Shown piece after piece: positions 56,516 to 64,000 of a stretch of DNA of 64,000 bases. Under the pieces are notes generated by a model, which worked only from the letters and a program-made list of their open reading frames with translations, ran no database searches and was not told the origin of the DNA. The stretch covers positions 62,001 to 126,000 of the forward strand of contig WIXG01000053.1 of the NCBI GenBank assembly GCA_009869945.1, read 5' to 3'. The number at the start of each line of letters is the position of its first letter. The stretch's first letter is position 1. Source of the DNA: Mesaphorura yosii. Taxonomy: Eukaryota; Arthropoda; Collembola; Poduromorpha; Tullbergiidae. A program made the position numbers and the translations under genes.

Positions 56516-59500
56516 AAGCCGTATCCGAAATTCTGAGTCATGCACTTTACTCTGACGGAGCTGCGCGCGTGCGGACGCATCCAAGCACGAAATATGAATT
56601 CCGAGTCGGGAAAGACACATGCGGCACGAGCCGCCAGTTCGCCCTTCAATTTGGCATATAAAATTCTAAAACATTTCACTTTTCACTGCACGATCGCAAA
56701 CGTACGACACCTAAGCAGTTTAAACTTTGGAACGTGCCAAAGCGGCAAACTAAAATCTTAAAATTTTTATCAGTGCTTTGCAAGTTGAAGAGAAAGTGGC
56801 GATATCGATCTTCCATGCAATGCCGCTTATTGCTTATTCAGAGTGCATTAATGCGAGCAGGAGGACGCAAATGTGACGTAGTAATAGCATAATCGCTTTA
56901 CTCCGTATCGAAATTAATGGTTATGTCATTTCTGTGCGTCGGGCCTTAAGAGAAAGCACGGTCGTCTCATGCATAAGTAATGAACGACGCTTTCTTGAGA
57001 TGCGGGAGATGAAAAAATGCTCGCGATGAGATTAAACGAAGCCTAAAATAATGCTTGAGCGTCGAGCAAGAAGAAATTGTTTCATGGACCCATCCAGTGC
57101 AGTGTTTGAACCCGCTCGGCTTTCAATTGAGACAAATTTTGCACTTGAGGGTTGTTTTCGTGTCGGTACGGTGCGGTGCAGCGTTGCAGAGAAACATAAT
57201 TCGATTAGTATCGAACGCGATTTTTATGGCCTGGCTGGAAGAAAATTGCAAACAGCGCGGACCGGCAGCACAAGCACTTGGTTGTCCACTAACTCAAACA
57301 AATGGTTCGAAATGTCTCTCGCTTTCTCATTCGACTCGACTAAATTGATTAAATATTGTTGCATACTCCTTGCTTTCTGAACTGGTGGGGGACCCGAAAG
57401 GGAGAAAGTACGGAGATGCTCCCCCTCATGCACGAAAGCGGGCTGCACTTCGGAGCAAAAGCGAAAACAATCACATGAGTCAATCCACGGCTCAACGCGC
57501 ACGTACGAATCTCGTTTCCATTCGCAAGGACGTAATTACAGACTCGAGACCAGGAACGCCAGCGAGAGCAAGATTTCATTGGAATTGATCCCAATTCATA
57601 TTTCTATCTCCGTGCACACAAGCAGAAACCCTCTCGTGCCCTGCAGTCTTATGCATCCTTCCTCGGCCACGCTACAAATCGGATTTGGATGCATTTTACA
57701 TGATTACATGATTATTAGCCCGTAATTTATTCGTAAACATACCAGCATGCCGAGAAACCCTTCGGATAACTGCTCGTCTTGTAATTATAATTATAGCCAA
57801 TCATATCATTGACTATGTAAATCATCTGATTAAGTCTTCAGGCCCGACGAAGCAGGAGTTAAATTACCACTCTTGACTCGGCTTGCTTAATTACGGTCAG
57901 CACTGCACTGCACTGACTCTAAACCGGGTCGATTCTAAACCGGGTGCAGTGTGCACGGGCTATTGTTTCAGGTTGGCACAGCACAGCAGGTGAGAAGAAA
58001 CAAAATCAACTCATTTTTCATTCATTTCCTCTGAAAGAAGTTGATTAAGATATTTCGTATGGATTCGTATATCATTGTGTGTTATTAAAATTGACACCGG
58101 AAACATCCATCACCCTCCCTCCGTGCTTTGGGTGACCATCACAAACTCAGCAGCAGCGGCGCCCGTTGACCACTGACTTGACTGGTTGGCTACCGAGTTG
58201 AGTTGAGAGCAACTAAGTTCCAGTATTATGTAATAATTATATTGACTTTGCCCGTTCATAACTCATAATTCTCATTTCTTAATTTCTGAACCCACTGCCC
58301 TGGAAGCTACGCACAACAGCGCAGTGAAAATTCGGAGTGTAATTAAGAGACAGCAGGAGACCTTGCATGCACTCGCCTAATGTGCCCGGCGCTGACTCGC
58401 GATGAAAAGAAGTTATGCGACTGCCTGCCTTGTCTTCAACCCTTTCAACACGAAACTACAGACTGGAACTCGAAACCCACAAATGACCAAAACGCCTCTC
58501 GAAGAATTAAACTAAAGCAAAATTATTGTCGCGTGAGTCAGGCTGCCGTCGCCGTTCAGAAAGGCCAAATCGGAAGCCATTTTGCGTGCGTCTGTGTCAA
58601 CTAAATCACGAGAACGTGAACATCGTTCAGCCAACATCAACATCCAGTTTCCAGTTTGGTTGCTGGGAAACATCGTCGTCCCACAGGACGCACGGAACGA
58701 AGAGAATCTCGCAAACACACGTGACGAGGCGAGTCGCGCCACTTAAAGTAAGTTTTGACATTACTCCGATGTCAACACCAATAAATTCAGGCTGCTGCTC
58801 TCGCAGTTTGCCTGCCTGTCTCCACGATTTTTCTACAGCACAGCTTTTAAAATGTCAAGAAAAAACATGGCTGGTTCGTTGAGCATTTGGCGCATATGTT
58901 CACGGTTCAGGGTATATAAATGACAGCAGGTGTAAGCCAAAAGCCTTATCACTCAAAACTTCGTAATTCCGTAATTCATGCTCCATGCGAGCATGCGAGT
59001 GGATGGCAAGAAACTCGAGTTGACGTTGACAAGTTCTCGCGGGTACGTAAATCAACATGAATTTATGCGCATGGAAATGAATGCAATTCGCGCAACTGCC
59101 GTGACTGGCATAGCAGTTTAGGTGACAACGACAATTAATTCACGTTACACTGCGGCTCGTGGGCCGCAAATTCATTCATTGCTGGGAAGAAATGCAAATG
59201 CAAACCAGAAGATCGATAAATCAAAAACGCAGCGAAACGTTGGAATGACGTGCGCGGCGCAGGATTCGACGTGGTCTGCTTTTTAGCGCAAAGAAGCCGA
59301 CCACGACCTGGCGGCCTATAAATATAAATTCTTGGGTTGCATGTCATCGGCGACTCCAAGGGCTCCGAAGTACCAAAACAATGCACGAAGGTAAACTTAT
59401 TAGTGCACCGTGCAGACAGGCATGTAAATGCACGGGGCGCAGGAATAATGAACAGAATGACCGGTCGCGTCTGTCGGCCGGCCGGTCGATTGGTCGACCA

Positions 59501-60286
59501 ACTGACTGGCACTTTGTGCATTATTTATCTGTCTGCTCTGCGCTACGCATTGGATAATGAATTATGTCCATAAATAATTATAATAAACTCATTCTATTAA
59601 CATAAATACGTGGAACACAGCCCTTTTAATAATGATTAGGTAAAGAGTGGCCTGTTTTCCAGCCTGAGTAACTTGATTTACGAGAGTCTGCGCCTGGTTT
59701 ACAGACTCACTGATTTCTATCATTAATTCTACCGCTCGTGCACACAGCAACAAGCGCCCATTTATCTAACAGCATAAATCCTGCTCCGAGGTACAACACA
59801 ACACAGACTCGAGACACAAAATGTGAACACTCGAATGCATTTACTTATCCGTAATTAATACGCACCTTTGCCAATGCTGCCTGCAAGTCATTTGCAATTC
59901 CCTCGCAGAAATGCACTCCGAACGCAAAAGAAATCAGAAATCACGGCGCATCTGCAACTGCGCGGCGGCTGAGTGCCGCTGCACTGCAACACTGCAAGCA
60001 GCGTGCTTGAGTAAAGAGCAGACCACCAAGTGGGGCATTCCATCAAAGCAGGGCAGAACAGATACGATCAAAATCAAACAACGTACACAGCCAACTTGTG
60101 GAGTAATGCAAATGTCAATCTGAAAACCATTCGAGCATCACAACTTGCGAGATGAATTCTACCTGGCGGCTGAGAGCAGAGTGGCAGAACGCAGAAGAGA
60201 GTGAACCGAGTTTCAGTTCACTAAACTCATGAAGAAAGAGACAGAATGGATGCCCTTCCACTTCCCTGTGCTGTTGCCCTGCTGAT

Positions 60287-60937
60287 TCTAATCTGCTGAA
60301 AATGTAATAATTTAATGTATTCGATACAATGGAAACAAAATCACTGCGATGACATGACAGTGATGCCTCCTACGATAAATGCACCAACATCAGCACATTT
60401 CAGCGATTACAATTTCAAATGCTTCATAATTCAATTTTGAGTTCACTCACTGCGAAGTGCTGGGAAAGGTCGCCGCTGTTCAGCAGTAATCTAATTAGAA
60501 TTAACATCTTTAATATTGCCAGTTGAAACAAAAACAGTACACAAACTCTGGCATTGAAATTTCGATATTGTGTTAAAATTATGAAGCGAAATGCACGCGA
60601 AATCGACCACGGAAGGCATCAAAAACGCTACAAACTGGAAGTGTCGTTTACTTTTAAGTGGACGTGCTTCAGAATTATGTTCAGAAGCACTTTCCTAGAT
60701 TGGCCTTCGCTGCCATAAACGCATAAAAGCGTTACTTGCGCACCCGTAAAAGATTCTAATCTAATTTAACGACAAATGAATTTCTCATATCGCAGGCCTG
60801 CTTCAAATGCAGCCATGCTAAGCGCAGTCTGCGTTAGTTTTTTACTTGGGCTGACTGGTCAGAGCAATGTAAATAAAATTAAAACACACAAAATCATGCA
60901 AACCCATAAATATGGCTGGAGGAGATTAATCTAATCT
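60287..60937. promoter_or_regulatory. Cluster of TAATCT (K50 homeodomain-type) sites, candidate enhancer
   Basis: TAATCT occurs at 60289-60294, 60487-60492, 60757-60762, 60927-60932 and 60932-60937. The fourth is part of a perfect palindrome AGATTAATCT at 60923-60932. About 0.2 copies of one 6-mer are expected by chance in 650 bp on one strand. TAATCT/TAATCC is the core bound by K50 homeodomains such as Otx/orthodenticle and Bicoid. Its location about 4.5 kb downstream of mab-21, in the presumed bystander intron, makes a mab-21 enhancer plausible. Function is inferred only. Confidence 0.28.
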
Positions 60938-62969
60938 AAAGGCGCATGTTAATGCGCTCGGCTCGGGAACAAGTCAGACAAGTTTTGGCAATTTAATTGC
61001 TACTTTCGTGCGCTCATTTAATTCACCCTCCGATTGCGATTACGCGCTGCCTGTAAACTAGCCTGGCCAAATGACCATCAATCGCATGAGAAACGAGATT
61101 GAGCCCTTTACGCCAGCCAGCGCTGGTGAGTGACTGAATGCGAACGGGCAGGCGAGCGAGCGAGCCAACAGGACAAGTGTCAAAATCCGTTTAAAGAAGA
61201 ACATCTTCGAGCAGAGTCAGCCGAGTTGGTCACGGAGCATGAAGACTGTCAGCAACAACTCCTCCTCACGTCTGACCGTCCGTGCATTCGAGAACCCTTA
61301 GCCGAAACGGACCCTTGTCCATCCAAAATTGATTTAAGCACACGAGGCTCTCATTCTCGAGGCGATGCAGCAAGAGAGTTCATAAAACTCTCACTCTCAG
61401 TCATATTCATTCTCAAATACTGTTATTAGTGTCTCACTTTTTCAGAGAGTAACAGCGACGCGAGCACGGGAAGGAGGCTGAGCTGAAGTGCTCATTTACT
61501 TTTCTCGTAAATTGGAAAAACAAACACGGCCAGCTCATATGCATTTAATAACCTTCATCATCCGTATCTGTCAGTCTGGAGTCGTAATCTCGTGCACAGA
61601 CCATACGGAAAAATTCCACGCATTCTTGCGAACGCGCCATCAATAAACCATGCACACTGGAAGTACGAAGCAACAAAACGTGCTGACGCAGACGGCAGTG
61701 TTGACAACTTCTCAAATAAAATTAATAAACTGCTATGAATTATTGTCCATAAATAACTGTGCAGAGAACAAAGACCGGAAACCACGTAGTCACAGATTAG
61801 AAACAAATACGTAATTGTTTTTCTGTCCCACAAAGTAAACAAATTTACACTGCCCTCTTCTAATTCGATACAACGCGGGCCTACAAAGTGGCCGTATTAA
61901 AGGGGCCGTAATGTCAGTTGTCAGCTCATTATTGAGTGGATCCTCTCAACCCGGCTTTGTTATTATCGTGAAGTGGGTCTGGATTTCGGTTACACAGGAC
62001 TCAAGTGCTGCCTGAACTTGGCTCGGTAGGCATAGGCAGTCTGCTTTTTTTACGCTCGTAATAAAGCTGGGTCGTCTAATCGAAAAGCAACATCTGCTCT
62101 CCTTTTACTCCTTGTCCCAAGCTATAGCATCGCATTAACTTGTTATTATTTTAAACCATCATTTCTCCTAAGTACATGCACTTAGCCAGCCTCGTCGTTT
62201 ACCAAATGAAGTCACAATGATCAACCCGACACGACTCGGCGCACGCAGTGTTTGTGCACACAGCAATAATTGCATTCAGTGCAGTTGTGCCATGGAAATT
62301 TTGATCTGCGAACAATTCACAAATTGTGTAGCCATCCTTCCGACCTACAATTTCAGTTGCTACAAATTACGAGCTCGAGTTTGTTGGACCCAAGTTTAGG
62401 CCGTCCTCTTCCGTGTCCGCAATCATCGCGACGACGGATAATTTATTGGACCATTTAAAATGACAATGTCACCTCGTTCTCGCTCTCTCCGCGCGCAAGT
62501 ATTTATGAGTCTGGACCCGAAGTCTGTCTGGGAGCCCCAATCAATCTCACATCGAGATTGGGTCGAGAGAGCCTGCGTCTGCGCTAAGAGAGACATTTCA
62601 TGAAAGCAAAAGTTGTTCTTTTCGTATTTCTGGGAGCAAAGAAACTGAGCTGAGCTGGCATTTGTCCGTAATCCTTCCTGGAGTAAAACGCGGCGCCAGG
62701 GTGACCACAACTCAACAGGGGGGTTTCCTTATTTCATCTTACTGGAATTGAGACTCCGACTCGACCCGTTCTCGTTTGCCTACTCTTCCTCGTAACAATT
62801 ATGCTGCACAAATTTATGTATTTTTTTAGGCAGTCGCAAGGCTGGTAAATGAATTCATTTGCAGAGACACAATAAAATGGATAAAATTTTGAACTTTGCC
62901 TTATTTATTAAGACGGGATGATGTAGAATTAAAGTTTATGTGTCAGACACCGTTTTGGTTTAATTTCAG

Positions 62970-63096
62970 AGTGCAGGAGACAACAGCTCCGGAGGTGGTG
63001 CATCATTACCACAAAAACAAATACAAACAGCATGCGAGCTCTCTCATACGCACCACGCTTGGCTACGGCGACTCGCACGGTCTGCACGCAAACTGA
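62970..63096 (+). CDS. Possible terminal exon of an unidentified gene
   Basis: A TTTAATTTCAG acceptor-like sequence is followed by a 41-42-codon frame ending in TGA at 63094-63096. Codons favour G or C in the third position, in contrast to the surrounding AT-rich DNA, and the peptide is His/Lys-rich then G-Y-G-D-S-H-G-L. I recognise no family, and no upstream exon was identified. It may be chance. Confidence 0.15.
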
Positions 63097-64000
63097 ACGA
63101 AGTTGTTCACGAGATGAAGATTTTTAACAAGTCATAAAAGGATTAACGAAAGACGAGAATTCCAAACCACACTGCTTTGGAACGCACTACGCAAATCCGG
63201 ATCAAAATATGGCATGAACATGTCTTGATTAAACGAATATGAATGTCGTATTTCAAACTTGCTGTTCGGTAATGCTATCATTTAATTGACCGAATTTTAT
63301 GTCTTCGCTAGGATGATTTGGTACGGATTGAAACGGCATTAAACGAAGAATGCGTGCATAGCAAACAATTTTAGGAGGTTTGAATTTTCCGAATTTCCGA
63401 GTCGAGGAGGCCTGTCACTTCAAACTCTAAACAAGGCGAAGGCGAACAAAGACAGACACACTTTATTATGAGCGAGAGTCTCGCGAAGCATGCATGAGGC
63501 CAGCTTAAGGGAGTAAAAACAAACAACGGCATGGCACCCCGGTGAGAGGTCGGCCCTGCGGCACGGCAGCAAGAAGAGAAAGGAAAAGATACAGTCTGAG
63601 ATTTCATTTACGAAAATGGTACGTAAGAACGTAAAACAAGATTGTGAGATTTCCCGAGTTGAGTCGAGTCCATGTCGTTAATTCCCTTATCAAGTTGAGT
63701 AATTAGTCCTGCATCTCAACGATCGCGATTACGGTGAATTACCAACACTTATTTACATGACTGATTCGCGGATGTTTTAATCGAATTCGTTCCATTCATG
63801 AAAACACTCGAGTCGTGGCACTAAATGTTAATAAGCATGGAAATGAATGACAAATGAGCGGACACGCTGTGTCAGCCAACGCTATCATTCAACTTGTAAA
63901 CTACGCTGGCCATTCATACAATTGTCCGTGCATTATTGTTACGGCTGGATATCATTATTGTCATAAATGTCGAGGCATTCAGCATAAATAATTTCCCGTA

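Larger units (their letters stand above)
56516..64000. other. Presumed Nbea intron, right flank of mab-21; no confirmed gene
   Basis: No long frame has recognisable content on either strand. Since mab-21 normally sits inside an Nbea intron, this is most simply the rest of that intron, with the 5' Nbea exons beyond 64000. The stretch has AT-rich blocks with many TAATTA/ATTA motifs, for example 57700-57840 and 59560-59640, and the TAATCT cluster listed separately. One possible terminal exon is listed at 62970-63096. Confidence 0.45.

Overview
The window is animal nuclear DNA, almost certainly from an arthropod and probably an insect. Genes are split by GT-AG introns up to several kb long, and most of the sequence is non-coding and moderately AT-rich. 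Two proteins carry arthropod-type sequence: a Mab-21 protein with the six-residue N-terminal extension I associate with arthropods, and a neurobeachin C-terminus closer to Drosophila rugose than to vertebrate NBEA. The species cannot be named from sequence alone.

Layout from left to right. (1) 1609-7584, plus strand: the last two coding exons of a secreted eight-cysteine (knottin-type) peptide gene of the agatoxin-like peptide (ALP) family, separated by a 5.7 kb intron; the signal-peptide exon is not seen. (2) About 7.6-21.4 kb: 3' UTR and then gene-poor DNA, with one weak small-ORF candidate at 16579-16860. (3) 21442-30541, plus strand: a five-exon gene for a four-helix membrane protein of the claudin/PMP22 superfamily, with an unusually long Ser/Pro-rich tail ending in a class I PDZ-ligand motif. 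(4) 32700-37500, minus strand: a 14-exon gene predicted to encode 1254 residues, which I assign to the PCM1 (pericentriolar material 1; Drosophila combover) family. It converges tail-to-tail with the claudin-like gene, and their best poly(A) signals lie only about 25 bp apart. (5) 40558-48208, minus strand: the last 13 coding exons (747 residues) of neurobeachin/rugose, covering the end of the PH-like domain, the BEACH domain and the C-terminal WD40 repeats. (6) 54729-55913, plus strand: a complete two-exon mab-21 gene upstream of those Nbea exons. It apparently lies inside a large Nbea intron on the opposite strand, matching the nested NBEA-MAB21L1 / LRBA-MAB21L2 arrangement of vertebrates. 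(7) 56.5-64 kb: no convincing gene. This is probably the rest of the Nbea intron. It contains a local cluster of TAATCT homeodomain-type sites that could be a mab-21 enhancer.

The genes do not form one pathway. The two most interesting local relationships are the nested Nbea/mab-21 pair, a conserved regulatory-block arrangement, and the ALP gene, whose mature domain has the fold of spider toxins but belongs to a neuropeptide-like arthropod family. All exon structures were derived by hand from reading frames, splice consensus and remembered family similarity. No alignment or search was run.
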